Shown here: in pieces, positions 7,950 to 16,415 of the stretch
Numbering within the stretch: the first letter of the stretch is position 1
Layout of the letters: every line of letters starts with the position of its first letter
Notes under the pieces: generated by a model
Told to the model about the DNA's origin: nothing
Seen by the model: the letters and a program-made list of their open reading frames with translations, nothing else
Databases searched by the model: none
Origin: Bacillota bacterium
Lineage (GTDB): Bacteria > Bacillota_E > JAJZYS01 > JAJYTV01
DNA: 64,000 nt
Assembly: GCA_021845645.1 (NCBI GenBank)
Contig: JAJZVM010000008.1
Location: 62,001 to 126,000 of the forward strand
Direction: 5' to 3'
Program-made: the position numbers and the translations under genes

Positions 7950-9089
7950 GTGAAGACCCACGGCCGCACGGCTCTCAGGCACCTCTTCGGACTGCTCGCC
8001 GTGACGCTGCTCGTCCAGGGCTGCGGAGCCGTGGCTGTCAGCCGGCACCCGGCACGCCACAAGAAGACGCAGGCGAACACGGCGGTAGGGTACTTCCACG
8101 GGCCCCTGCCCGCCCTTGACGCGGTGCAGTTCCTGAGTCCGGACCAGGGCTTCCTCGCGGGCCAGGGCATCGTCCTCGCGACGGGCGACGGCGGCCAGAC
8201 CTGGACGCGCATCTACAGCGGGACCCAGACCATCGAGGCCATCGCCTTCCTGAGTCTCAAGAGCGGCTATGCCTTGACGGGGAGCGGCCAGATCCTCGCC
8301 TGGACCGGCGGCTCCACCTGGCAGAGAGTCGCGGCGTCGCTCGGCCCCGCATCCGCCTTCGCCCTCGACGGCAACTCGCTTGGGCAGATCCTGACGGCGA
8401 AGGGCACCCTCTACCAGGCCACCGGGCCCGACGGGCCCTGGCAGGCCGAGAGCCTCGAGGGCGTGAGCGCCGTGAGCTTCAGCGGCGGGACGACCGGGTG
8501 GGCGGTCACGCAGGGCCAGAACGCGGCACCAGAGGTCTGGCTCACGCAGGATGGCGGCAGCACCTGGACGCAATCCTACAGCCCGAGCCTCGGACTGGCG
8601 CAGGGCTGGACTGCGTCGATCGCAGCGTCGGGCGACACCGCCTGGCTGCTCCTGACCTCGTCGTCCGGGCAGGTGGAGCACCAGCCGTACGTCGCCTACG
8701 TCACCCACGACCTCGGCCAGCACTGGCAGGAGATCCTGGGCGCGGCCCTCTTCGCACAGCAGGGCATGTACCAGCCGGCGCCCGAGAGCCTCTACGGCCT
8801 GCAGGCCGGTCCTCTGGCCGGCACCGCGCAAAGCGCCTATTTCCTCTCCTGGCAGCCCGGAAGCCCGAACGACACCTTGGCGCTCACCGCGACCGGCGAC
8901 GGCGGGCAGACATGGCGCCAGCTGCCGCTGACCAGCGTGCCGCACGCCGCGACACCGTACTTCTTCCAGCCGCTCGCCCTGACCGCCCTTCCCGGTGGGA
9001 CGCTCTGGCTCGCAGGCAGCCGCAGCGGCAGCGGCAAGGTGCTCGTCTCGCACGACGGCGGCGCTTCCTGGCAGTCTCCCACGTTCTGA
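7950..9089 (+). CDS. Lipoprotein with BNR/YCF48-type beta-propeller repeats
   Basis: 379 residues. A signal peptide ends in the lipobox LLVQGC, so the protein is lipid-anchored outside the membrane. The mature part contains at least five Asp-box or BNR motifs (TGDGGQTW, TQDGGSTW, THDLGQHW, TGDGGQTW, SHDGGASW), spaced as in sialidase-like or YCF48-like propellers, together with repeated GW/GY strands. The GTG at 7950 is preferred to the ATG at 7944 because GGGAGG at 7937-7942 is correctly spaced only for GTG. It follows the SLH/DUF1906 gene by 78 bp and is probably co-transcribed. Such proteins bind or assemble partners at the cell surface; catalytic activity is not evident. Confidence 0.82.
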   Translation: MKTHGRTALRHLFGLLAVTLLVQGCGAVAVSRHPARHKKTQANTAVGYFHGPLPALDAVQFLSPDQGFLAGQGIVLATGDGGQTWTRIYSGTQTIEAIAFLSLKSGYALTGSGQILAWTGGSTWQRVAASLGPASAFALDGNSLGQILTAKGTLYQATGPDGPWQAESLEGVSAVSFSGGTTGWAVTQGQNAAPEVWLTQDGGSTWTQSYSPSLGLAQGWTASIAASGDTAWLLLTSSSGQVEHQPYVAYVTHDLGQHWQEILGAALFAQQGMYQPAPESLYGLQAGPLAGTAQSAYFLSWQPGSPNDTLALTATGDGGQTWRQLPLTSVPHAATPYFFQPLALTALPGGTLWLAGSRSGSGKVLVSHDGGASWQSPTF

Positions 9090-9253
9090 GGCAGGGCCCG
9101 GCGGGGCGTTCGGGTCGGGCGGAAGTGACTTGCGCCCGCGCCGGCCGAGGAGATGACCGACTGGTCCTCGGCGTGTCAGATGTCGCGAGCCGGCCACAAC
9201 CCCGGCCGGTTCGGCGCGACCCGGTCCGGCGAGCGCTGTCCCGGCGCCCGCCG

Positions 9254-10264
9254 TCACACCGTGGGGCGATCCGCCACGGCCTTGAGGCTGGTGCTGTGCG
9301 GCAGGGCACCCTTCCGTTCGGGATGCACGTGCGCGCGGATGGGTCCCATGGCGATGCCCACCTCGCCGAAGCCGGTCGCGATCAGCTTCACCTTGCCGGG
9401 ATAGGCCGCGATGTCGCCGGCGGCGTAGACGCCGGGCAGATTGGTGGCCATCGTCGCGGGGTCCACCGCGATGGCGTGCGACCCCTGGAACGTCAGGCCC
9501 CACTCCTTGAGCGGCCCGAGCTGCGCATGGAAGCCCAGGCCGGAGACGATGGCCTGGGCTGCGAGCGTCTCGGCGCCGCCGCCCTCCAGATGCTCGAGCA
9601 CCGCATGGGTGAGGGTATCGCCGCCCTGCACCGCCTTGAGCTCGCAGGGCGCCTTCAGGTGGACGTTCGCGAGCTGGCGGATCCGGTCGAGACTGCCGCT
9701 CTGGGCGCGGAACTCCGGGCGCCGGTGCACGAGGTAGACCCTGCGCGCGTGCTGGGCGATCTCCCACGCCCAGTCGAGGGCGGTGTCGCCACCGCCCACC
9801 ACCACGACGTCCTTGCCGCGGAATTCCCGCAACGCCGGCGGCACGTAGTAGACGCCGGCCCCTTCGTACCTCCCGGCGCCTTCGGCGGGCAGCCGGCGGG
9901 GTGCGAACGCCCCTAGCCCCGCCGTCACGAGGACGGTGCGCGTCGCGAGCTGCCCGCCGCTCGTCACGAGGACGTATCCTCCGTCGTCGAGGGGCCTCAG
10001 GGTCTCGGCCGTCACCCCGAGCCGCAAGGCCGGCCGGTAGTGCAGGGCCTGGGCGATCAAGGCGTCGGCAAGGTCCGCGCCTGTCACCGACGTGAAGCCT
10101 GCCACGTCGAAGATGCGCTTTTCAGGGTAGAGGGTCGTCAGCTGCCCGCCGAGCTGCGGCAGGCTCTCGACGATCGCGGTGGTCATCCCGTGCAGCCCTG
10201 CCATGGCGGCCGCGAAGAGGCCGACCGGGCCGCCGCCGACAATCACGAGATCATAGGCTTCCAA
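9254..10264 (-). CDS. Ferredoxin--NADP+ reductase, thioredoxin-reductase-like type
   Basis: 336 residues of the TrxR-like FNR family (YumC/FNR2 of Gram-positive bacteria). The N-terminal FAD motif IVGGGPVGLFAAAMAG and the NADP motif VVVGGGDTALDWA are both present, and VYAAGDIAAYPGKVKL closes the FAD site. The redox-active CxxC of thioredoxin reductase is absent, which separates FNR from TrxB. It transfers electrons between NADPH and ferredoxin in the cytoplasm. The start is TTG 10264 with GGAGGG closely upstream. The gene is divergent from the class A PBP gene, with a 357-bp gap between them. Confidence 0.88.
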   Translation of the reverse strand: MEAYDLVIVGGGPVGLFAAAMAGLHGMTTAIVESLPQLGGQLTTLYPEKRIFDVAGFTSVTGADLADALIAQALHYRPALRLGVTAETLRPLDDGGYVLVTSGGQLATRTVLVTAGLGAFAPRRLPAEGAGRYEGAGVYYVPPALREFRGKDVVVVGGGDTALDWAWEIAQHARRVYLVHRRPEFRAQSGSLDRIRQLANVHLKAPCELKAVQGGDTLTHAVLEHLEGGGAETLAAQAIVSGLGFHAQLGPLKEWGLTFQGSHAIAVDPATMATNLPGVYAAGDIAAYPGKVKLIATGFGEVGIAMGPIRAHVHPERKGALPHSTSLKAVADRPTV

Positions 10265-10590
10265 GGTATCCCTCCGGTGGTGACGCAGCGCCGGGGCTTC
10301 GTGCGGGCCCAGGACGGTGGCGCAAGTATACGGGCAAGGGTATCAGCGGGCAGAGGGAAGGTCAACCGCCCGGGCGTGAAGCTTTGCTGAACGGGACATC
10401 CCCCCTTGCCGCTGCCCGCCGCATGCAGCATCGCTCCGCGCGGCGTGTCGTACCGAGCTCCATGGCGATCGTGCAGGCGTTCGGTGGCCCGACTGCCGCC
10501 GGCGACAGCAATCGGGCGCGTCCGACAGCGCATCGGGCCGATTGCCCTTTCTGCATGCAGTTTTCCGATTGACCGCCCCCTCTTTCGCCC
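10265..10590. other. Divergent intergenic region between FNR and PBP genes
   Basis: About 330 bases without a supported gene. It must hold the promoters of both divergent genes, but no strong -35/-10 pair stands out. The only striking structure is the hairpin at its right end, listed separately. Confidence 0.4.
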
Positions 10591-10621
10591 AAGACTACCT
10601 CCGGGGGAAGGAGGTGGTCTT
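10591..10621 (+). promoter_or_regulatory. Hairpin that buries the SD of the PBP gene
   Basis: AAGACTACCTCC (10591-10602) pairs with GGAGGTGGTCTT (10610-10621) over 12 positions, one of them G-U, around a 7-base loop. The right arm is the SD of the following gene and its last base touches the GTG start at 10622. When folded, the messenger cannot be bound by 16S rRNA, so translation should be controlled by melting or by a factor. There is no T-run, so it is not a terminator. Confidence 0.6.
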
Positions 10622-12715
10622 GTGGCGGCGGCCAAGGGCCGGCACCGGGTCCGTCACGGCTTCGGCGGGCTTCGCTACCTGCTGGCGGCCCTGACGCTCT
10701 TCGTAGGTCTCATCGTCACCGCGGGACTCGGCGCCTTCCTCATGCCCCTGCCGGCCTCGGCCACCATCGCCCCGACCCTGGTCTACGACCGGACGGGCCA
10801 GTTGATCGGCACGCTCTCGCCTGAGAGCCGCATCCCGGTCTCCTACAGCCAGTTGCCGCAGGACCTGCAGCAGGCGATCGTCGCGACGGAAGACCGGACG
10901 TTCTGGACCAACATCGGCGTGAACCCCACCTCGCTCCTGCGCGCCGCCCTCGTCGACCTGACCCACGGCGGTGTCGTGGAAGGCGGCTCCACCTTGACGC
11001 AGGAGCTTGCGAAGAACCTCTTCCTGACGCAGGAACGCACCGTGTCGCGCAAGTTCGCGGAGCTCTTCCTCGCCCTGCGGCTCACGGCGACCTTCCCGAA
11101 GCGCGACATCCTCACCATGTACTTCAACACCGTCTACTTCGGAGAGGGCGCCTGGGGTGTCGGCGAGGCCGCCCGCACCTATTTCGGCATCCCCGTCTCG
11201 CAGCTCGACCTCTCCCAGGCGGCCCTCCTGGCCGGGCTCGTCGCGGCGCCGAGCGCCTACGACCCGTACCATCAGCCGGGGCTCGCGCGCTCGCGCCGCG
11301 CCTGGGTGCTGCATCGCATGCAGGCCATGGGCTACATCACCAAAGGGCAGGAGGCGGCCGCCGCCGCCGAGCCCCTGAACCTCGCCTCCTCGGCCAGCTC
11401 GGCGCCGATCGCGCCATACGCCTTCGAGGCGGCCTTGCAGGAGCTGCAGGGCAAGGATCCGAGCCTGGCGCAGGACCTGCCGCTCGGCGGCTACAAGATC
11501 TACACGACCCTCGACCTGCATGACCAGCTCGCGGCGGACCAGGCGGTGGCCAACGCCATGCCGCCGGTGCAGAGCACCTGGCAAGGAGCTCCCGAGCCGG
11601 AAGGCGCCTTGGTCTCGCTCGACCCCCGCACCGGCGGCGTGCGGGCGCTCGTAGGCGGCCGCGACGCGACGACCGCCCCCTTCGACCGGGCCATCGACGC
11701 CTACCGCCTGGTGGGATCCACGTTCAAGCCGTTCCTCTACGCGACGCTGCTCGGCACGGGGCATTACACGGCGGCGTCGATCATGAGCGACAGCCCCGTC
11801 TCGTTCGTCGGCGTCGACGGCCAGCGCTACCAGCCGCGCAACGCCGGCGGAGAGGTGGCGGGCCCCTTGCCGGTGCGCCGCGCGCTCGCCATCTCCGACA
11901 ACGTCATCGCCATCAAATGGGCAGACATCGTCGGGCCGCCGGCCATCATCAAGACCGCGGAGGCGTTCGGCATCCCGGGGCCCCTGCCGAACAACCTGAC
12001 GATCACGCTCGGCACGGCCTCGATCTCGCCGATCGAGATGGCGCAGGCCTACCAGGCGTTCGCGAACGGCGGCGTCTGGCACGACGCGCACATCGTCGCC
12101 CGCGTCGTCGGCCCGTCGGGGAAGGTGGTCTACAGAGCGAGGGTGACGGCGCACAGGGCCGTCTCGCCGCAGATCGCCTTCGTCATGACGAAGCTGATGG
12201 AGGCCGTCTTCAACGCGGGCGGGACGGGCTACGGCCTGAGCCAGAACCTGAGCTTCCCGGTGGCCGGCAAGACCGGGACGACGAACAACCTCTACGACGG
12301 ATGGTTCGCCGGCTATTCCTCGCGGCTCGTCACCGTGGTCTGGGTCGGCAACGACGAGCCGAACCACCCGCTCACGGGCCAGGGGGCCGCAACGGCGGGA
12401 CCGGTCTGGGCCGACTACATGGCGCTCGCGGAGAATAGCAACCCGCCGCCCGACTTCCAGCGCCCGCCGGGCGTTGTGCGCTCGCCGATGGCGACCCTGG
12501 ACGGCATGCTGCCGAACGCGACGACGCCCTCATACTACGAGTGGTTTCTCAAGGGCACACAGCCCAGATCCGTGTCGCCGATCCAGTACACGGGGCCATG
12601 GACGCTCTGGCCGACGAACCCCGGCACCTGGTATTACGCCTACCACGGGCCGCAGGGCCACAATCCCCTGTGGGTGAAGCTGATGGGATTCCCAGCTGGG
12701 GCGGGCGGCGGCTAG
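10622..12715 (+). CDS. Class A penicillin-binding protein (glycosyltransferase/transpeptidase)
   Basis: 697 residues. One membrane segment lies at about 17-40. The GT51 glycosyltransferase domain has its catalytic Glu90 in ATEDRTFW and the motifs GGSTLTQELAKNLFL and MYFNTVYFGEGAWGVGEAA. The transpeptidase domain carries S366-x-x-K369 (GSTFKPF), S425-D-N and K550-T-G. It polymerises lipid II and cross-links peptidoglycan at the outer membrane face. The GTG at 10622 is chosen for its AAGGAGGTGG; the frame is open 72 codons upstream but begins with unrelated residues. The SD lies inside a 12-bp hairpin (10591-10621), suggesting translational control. The length is normal for Gram-positive PBP1 without C-terminal PASTA or FnIII domains. 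Confidence 0.93.
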   Translation: MAAAKGRHRVRHGFGGLRYLLAALTLFVGLIVTAGLGAFLMPLPASATIAPTLVYDRTGQLIGTLSPESRIPVSYSQLPQDLQQAIVATEDRTFWTNIGVNPTSLLRAALVDLTHGGVVEGGSTLTQELAKNLFLTQERTVSRKFAELFLALRLTATFPKRDILTMYFNTVYFGEGAWGVGEAARTYFGIPVSQLDLSQAALLAGLVAAPSAYDPYHQPGLARSRRAWVLHRMQAMGYITKGQEAAAAAEPLNLASSASSAPIAPYAFEAALQELQGKDPSLAQDLPLGGYKIYTTLDLHDQLAADQAVANAMPPVQSTWQGAPEPEGALVSLDPRTGGVRALVGGRDATTAPFDRAIDAYRLVGSTFKPFLYATLLGTGHYTAASIMSDSPVSFVGVDGQRYQPRNAGGEVAGPLPVRRALAISDNVIAIKWADIVGPPAIIKTAEAFGIPGPLPNNLTITLGTASISPIEMAQAYQAFANGGVWHDAHIVARVVGPSGKVVYRARVTAHRAVSPQIAFVMTKLMEAVFNAGGTGYGLSQNLSFPVAGKTGTTNNLYDGWFAGYSSRLVTVVWVGNDEPNHPLTGQGAATAGPVWADYMALAENSNPPPDFQRPPGVVRSPMATLDGMLPNATTPSYYEWFLKGTQPRSVSPIQYTGPWTLWPTNPGTWYYAYHGPQGHNPLWVKLMGFPAGAGGG

Positions 12716-12739
12716 AGCCGACGGTGACCTGCAGGCTCC

Positions 12740-13303
12740 TCACCTTCTGGCGTTCACCGTGAACGTCCGACCGCGCCCGAACGTCCTCTCCACCGTGAAG
12801 CCGGCCGCCTCCAGGAGGGCCTTCACCTCGTGCATCGGGCGCGCATCGGGATCCCCGATCTGCTCCGTGACCGACATGAGCCCAAGGGGCCGCAGCACGC
12901 GGTGGAGCTCGGCAAGGCCCCGCCCGGGATCCGGCAGTTCGCCGAGCACCGCGACGAGGAACGCCGCGTCGAAGCTCCCCTCGCCCATCGGCAGCGCAAG
13001 CGCGTCCCCCTGCACGTACTCCACGTTGGCAAGGCCGCTCTGCGCGATGCGCTCTCGTGCCATCGCGAGCATCTCCCCTTGCACGTCCAGGAGCCACAGC
13101 GTTCCCTGGGGAATGCTCCTCGCGACCTCGACGCTGAAGTAGCCGGGACCCGGCCCCACCTCCAGCACGACTGCGTCCTTCGGCAGCCCCAGACGCCGCA
13201 CGAGGGCGGCGGGCGACAGGATGAGCCCGCGCAAGGGATGCACGAGATGCCTTGCATGGGTGTAGGGCATGGGTCCTGCCGTACGGGAGCGGTGATCCGG
13301 CAT
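12740..13303 (-). CDS. Class I SAM-dependent methyltransferase
   Basis: 187 residues. SAM-binding motif I is VLEVGPGPGYFS, the acidic motif LLDVQGEML binds the ribose and motif III is VQGDALALP; a Methyltransf_11-type core follows, with ELHRVLRPLG. ATG 13303 has GGAGGAGG correctly placed. The gene converges on the PBP gene with only 24 bp between stops. It lies downstream of fabH but beyond a strong hairpin, so it may be expressed separately. The substrate is unknown; small ubiE-like enzymes of this type methylate lipids, quinones or small molecules. Confidence 0.85.
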   Translation of the reverse strand: MPDHRSRTAGPMPYTHARHLVHPLRGLILSPAALVRRLGLPKDAVVLEVGPGPGYFSVEVARSIPQGTLWLLDVQGEMLAMARERIAQSGLANVEYVQGDALALPMGEGSFDAAFLVAVLGELPDPGRGLAELHRVLRPLGLMSVTEQIGDPDARPMHEVKALLEAAGFTVERTFGRGRTFTVNARR

Positions 13304-13480
13304 GTCTCAGACCTCCTCCGGCTCCAGTATCGCGAAATCTGCATGACGCGAATATTGGACCTGGGATCGATGTGGGCACCCCGGGCGCTGATCACCACAA
13401 GGATGTCGGGGCGGCCCTGACCCCGCAAGGCTTTCGCGGGGCAGGTTTGCGTTGCGCCCAAGAGGCGCAGCCTGCAGACA

Positions 13481-13513
13481 GGGCACCGCGATCCGCATGG
13501 GATCGCGGTGCCC
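13481..13513 (-). terminator. Strong hairpin after fabH, probable terminator
   Basis: GGGCACCGCGATCC pairs perfectly with its complement around a GCAT tetraloop (14 bp). It lies 36 bp beyond the fabH stop. No long T-run follows, so termination efficiency is uncertain. Confidence 0.55.
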
Positions 13514-13548
13514 TGCGCCATGGACCCGCCGGTCGCCGCCAAGCCCCT

Positions 13549-14538
13549 CTACCAGCGCAGCAGCGTCGCTCCCCAGGTGAGACCCGCGCCGAACGCCACC
13601 ATCAGCACGACGTCGCCGGCCTTCAGCCTGCCGTTCTGCCTCGCCTCGGTGAGCGCCAGCGGGATCGACGCCGAGGACGTGTTGCCGTAGCGCTGCACGT
13701 TCGTGTAGACCTTCTCCATCGGCAGGCCGAGCTGCTCCGCGATGTAGGTGATGATGCGCAGGTTGGCCTGGTGCGGCACCAGGAGGTCGACGTCCTCGAG
13801 GCCGAGGCCCGAGTCCTCGAGTACCTGCTTTGCGATCGCGGCCATGTTGCGGGTCGCGTGCTTGAACGTCTCGCGCCCGTTCATCTTGAAGTAGTGCATG
13901 CGCTCGTCCACCGTGCGGTGGCTCGCCGGGTTGCGCGAGCCACCCCCCGGGATGTAGAGGAGGTTGGCCTTCGTGCCGTCGCTCGCGACGCGGGTCGCGA
14001 GGATGCCGCTGTCGCTGTCGCCGGCGGGCCCGAGCACGACGGCGCCTGCGGAGTCCCCGAGGAGCACGCAGGTGGCGCGATCGGTCCAGTCGAGGGTGCG
14101 CGAGAGCACCTCGCCGCCGATCAGGAGGACGCGCCGGTAGGCTCCGCCGCGGATCAGCCCCTGCACGAGGTTCAGGCCGTAGAGGAAGCCCGTGCAGCCG
14201 GCGGCGATGTCGAAGGCGGCCGCGTTCTTGAGGCCGAGGTTCGCTTGGACGAAGCAGGCGGTCGCCGGGAACGGCATGTCGCCCGTGACCGACGCGCAGA
14301 TCAGGAGGTCGATGTCGTCGGGCGAGAGGCCCGCGTCGGCGATGGCCCGCCTGCCGGCCTGCGTCGCGAGGTCCGAGGCGGCCTCGTCCTCGGCGGCGAT
14401 GTGGCGCTCCGAAATGCCCGTGCGCTCGAGGATCCAGGCATCGCTCGTGTCCACCATCTTCTCGAGGTCGTGGTTCGTCAGCACCCGCTCCGGGGAGTAG
14501 GCCCCGATGCCAAGGATGCGTGCGCGCGTGGCTTCCAT
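13549..14538 (-). CDS. fabH: Beta-ketoacyl-ACP synthase III
   Basis: 329 residues, the standard FabH length. The catalytic triad is complete: Cys115 in AAGCTGF, His in VPHQANLR and Asn in RYGNTSSAS. It condenses an acyl-CoA primer with malonyl-ACP to start fatty-acid synthesis; in Gram-positive bacteria the primer is often branched. ATG 14538 is preferred over the GTG four codons upstream, because AGGAGG is adjacent to that GTG but suitably spaced for the ATG. The 5' end overlaps the upstream PAP2 gene stop, so the two are translationally coupled in a reverse-strand envelope/lipid operon. Confidence 0.93.
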   Translation of the reverse strand: MEATRARILGIGAYSPERVLTNHDLEKMVDTSDAWILERTGISERHIAAEDEAASDLATQAGRRAIADAGLSPDDIDLLICASVTGDMPFPATACFVQANLGLKNAAAFDIAAGCTGFLYGLNLVQGLIRGGAYRRVLLIGGEVLSRTLDWTDRATCVLLGDSAGAVVLGPAGDSDSGILATRVASDGTKANLLYIPGGGSRNPASHRTVDERMHYFKMNGRETFKHATRNMAAIAKQVLEDSGLGLEDVDLLVPHQANLRIITYIAEQLGLPMEKVYTNVQRYGNTSSASIPLALTEARQNGRLKAGDVVLMVAFGAGLTWGATLLRW

Positions 14539-14539
14539 G

Positions 14540-15079
14540 TCAGACGGCACCTCCTGATTGGGATTCGCCCGGCATGAAGCGGGCGGCTAGGAAACGCGCG
14601 AGAGAGGCGAGCAGGATCCCGATGACGGCTCCGGCGACCACGTCGCTCGGCCAGTGGGCGCCAAGGTACAGGCGAGACCAGCCGACCGCCGCCGCGTAGA
14701 CGTAGCCGAGGATCGTCCCCCGACGGCCCTGCCCGCCCCATGTGCCGGCGCCGGCGAACGCCGCGGCGCTGTGACCCGAAGGGAACGACGCGCCGCCAGG
14801 CACGGGCCCCAGCAGGATCGCGCGGCCGAGCACGAGGAAGGGGCGCGGGCGGCCGACGAGCGGCTTGAGGACGAGGTCCACCACGAGGAGGACCAGGAGC
14901 AGGGCGAGGAGGATCGTGACGCCGAGCCTGCGCCCATCCCCCCGGCGCAGGAGCAGCGCTGCCCCCAGAAGGAGCCAGACGCCACCGAAGGAGCCGATGG
15001 AGGTCAGGCCCATGGCCAGCGGCAAGAGCCAGTGCGGCTGGCCTGCGAAGAAGCGCAGAACCGTGATGTCCGGGTGCAT
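14540..15079 (-). CDS. PAP2-family membrane phosphatase
   Basis: 179 residues with five to six membrane segments. The three phosphatase motifs are intact: KPLVGRPRP (motif 1), PSGHS (motif 2) and SRLYLGAHWPSDV (motif 3, with the catalytic His). Family members dephosphorylate undecaprenyl pyrophosphate or phosphatidic/phosphatidylglycerol phosphate at the outer membrane face. ATG 15079 shares its A with the TGA of the upstream glycosyltransferase gene, a classical coupling signal. A role in recycling the undecaprenyl-PP released by GT51 enzymes fits the neighbours and is inferred. Confidence 0.88.
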   Translation of the reverse strand: MHPDITVLRFFAGQPHWLLPLAMGLTSIGSFGGVWLLLGAALLLRRGDGRRLGVTILLALLLVLLVVDLVLKPLVGRPRPFLVLGRAILLGPVPGGASFPSGHSAAAFAGAGTWGGQGRRGTILGYVYAAAVGWSRLYLGAHWPSDVVAGAVIGILLASLARFLAARFMPGESQSGGAV

Positions 15080-15828
15080 CAGCGCAATCCCCACGGCGCC
15101 TTCAGCACCGCACGCCCCTGTGCCTGGGTGAGCGCTCCCGCCTGCTCCATCGCCGCCACCACCTGGGCCTGGCGCTGGGCTGCGGCCTTCGGGTCGGCGA
15201 GGGGATCGTAGTAGCTCGGAGCCTGGGGCAGACCGGCGAGAAGAGTGCTCTGGGCGAGGGTGAGCTCGGCGGGAGTCCGGCCGAAGTAGGTCTCGGATGC
15301 CGCGAAGATGCCGTAGGCGCCGTGGCCGAGATAGACCTGGTTCAGGTAGAGCGTCAGGATCTCCCGCTTCGGGTCGAGACGGGTGAGCGCGATGGCCAGG
15401 ACCATCTCCTCAAGCTTGCGTGGCACCGTCTTCTGGTCGTTCAGCAGCTGGTCGCGCACCAGCTGCTGCGTCAGGGTGGACCCGCCCTCGACGAAGCGGC
15501 CGTACGCCATGTCGACGAGCACGGAGCGCGCGATGCCCTCGAAGCTCACCCCCGGGTTGCTCCAGAAAGTCCTGTCCTCCGTGGCGAGCAGCGCCGTCAC
15601 AAGGCTCGGCGCCACATCGCGCAGCGGCACCCATCGGCTCTGGTGCAGGCTGAGCTCCTGGCGCACCTTCTGCGGCAGGGCCCTCAGGTCGGGCAGGCGC
15701 AGGTAGGCATAGGTGCCCCCCGCGGCGAGGGCCACGACGGCTGCGAAGGCCAGGGTGAAGAGGATCGAGAGCCCCTTCCGCAGTCTCCCTACCGGACGCC
15801 TCTGCGTGGCGGGCGCGATGCCTTCCAC
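15079..15828 (-). CDS. Monofunctional GT51 peptidoglycan glycosyltransferase
   Basis: 249 residues: a membrane anchor (about 22-45) followed only by a GT51 domain. The catalytic Glu is in LATEDRTFWSNPG; GGSTLTQQLVRDQLL, TLYLNQVYLGHGAYGI and ASETYFG are all conserved. No transpeptidase domain follows, so it polymerises glycan but does not cross-link. GTG 15828 begins 40 bases inside the preceding gene; the frame is open further upstream but without homology. It is embedded between two PAP2 proteins, one apparently inactive, which points to a lipid-II/undecaprenol module. Confidence 0.87.
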   Translation of the reverse strand: MEGIAPATQRRPVGRLRKGLSILFTLAFAAVVALAAGGTYAYLRLPDLRALPQKVRQELSLHQSRWVPLRDVAPSLVTALLATEDRTFWSNPGVSFEGIARSVLVDMAYGRFVEGGSTLTQQLVRDQLLNDQKTVPRKLEEMVLAIALTRLDPKREILTLYLNQVYLGHGAYGIFAASETYFGRTPAELTLAQSTLLAGLPQAPSYYDPLADPKAAAQRQAQVVAAMEQAGALTQAQGRAVLKAPWGLR

Positions 15829-16379
15829 CCCCCAAGGTGCAAGAGGGCCTCCACCGGTCCCGCGAAGAGGCCCTGGGCCAGCAGCACGGCCACCGCCGAG
15901 CTGACGCCGAGGATCAGCGCCCCTACCTCGTCGCTCGGGAAGTAGAGGCCCGCGACCATCTCGCCGAGCGCCGCCAGGGCGGCGTAGGCGAAGCCGAGCA
16001 CGACGGCGTCCTCCCCGGCGCCCCAGAGACCTGCCGCTGCCCCGAAGAGAAAGGCCCCGAGGCGGGACGGAAAGGCCGACGACTGGGGCATCGCCACCAG
16101 GGCCCGGACGAGCCCGCCCGTCGCCGCGGGCGGACGCGCGATCGGGAAGGAACTCGCAAGCAGCGCCGCCAGGAGATACGCGAGCACCCCCGCAAAGAAG
16201 GCGTGGACGATCGCCCGACGCACCCGCTCGCCACGGCGCGGCCACAGGACGATGCCTGCGAGCAGAAGCAGCACCGCGCCGGCACCGGCCCACTGAGCCA
16301 CGAGGATGGCGGCCGGGCCGAAGCCGAGCGCTACGGCCTCCGCCTGCAGCCAGTGCAATGGGTAGATTTCAACGCCCAA
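15789..16379 (-). CDS. PAP2-like membrane protein with lost active site
   Basis: 196 residues, very hydrophobic, with about six membrane segments. The PAP2 fold can be recognised, but each catalytic motif is damaged: motif 1 is reduced to FPIARPP without the Lys, motif 2 PSGHS has become PSRLG, and motif 3 reads GEMVAGLYFPSDEV with Tyr for the catalytic His. The protein therefore cannot work as a phosphatase by the known mechanism and may be a lipid-binding or regulatory partner. The start is TTG 16379 with GCAGGTGA upstream. It overlaps the GT51 gene by 40 bases and lies two genes upstream of the intact PAP2 gene. Confidence 0.7.
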   Translation of the reverse strand: MGVEIYPLHWLQAEAVALGFGPAAILVAQWAGAGAVLLLLAGIVLWPRRGERVRRAIVHAFFAGVLAYLLAALLASSFPIARPPAATGGLVRALVAMPQSSAFPSRLGAFLFGAAAGLWGAGEDAVVLGFAYAALAALGEMVAGLYFPSDEVGALILGVSSAVAVLLAQGLFAGPVEALLHLGGWKASRPPRRGVR

Positions 16380-16415
16380 GTGCTATCACCTGCTCATAAG
16401 ACATCGGTCGGCGGG

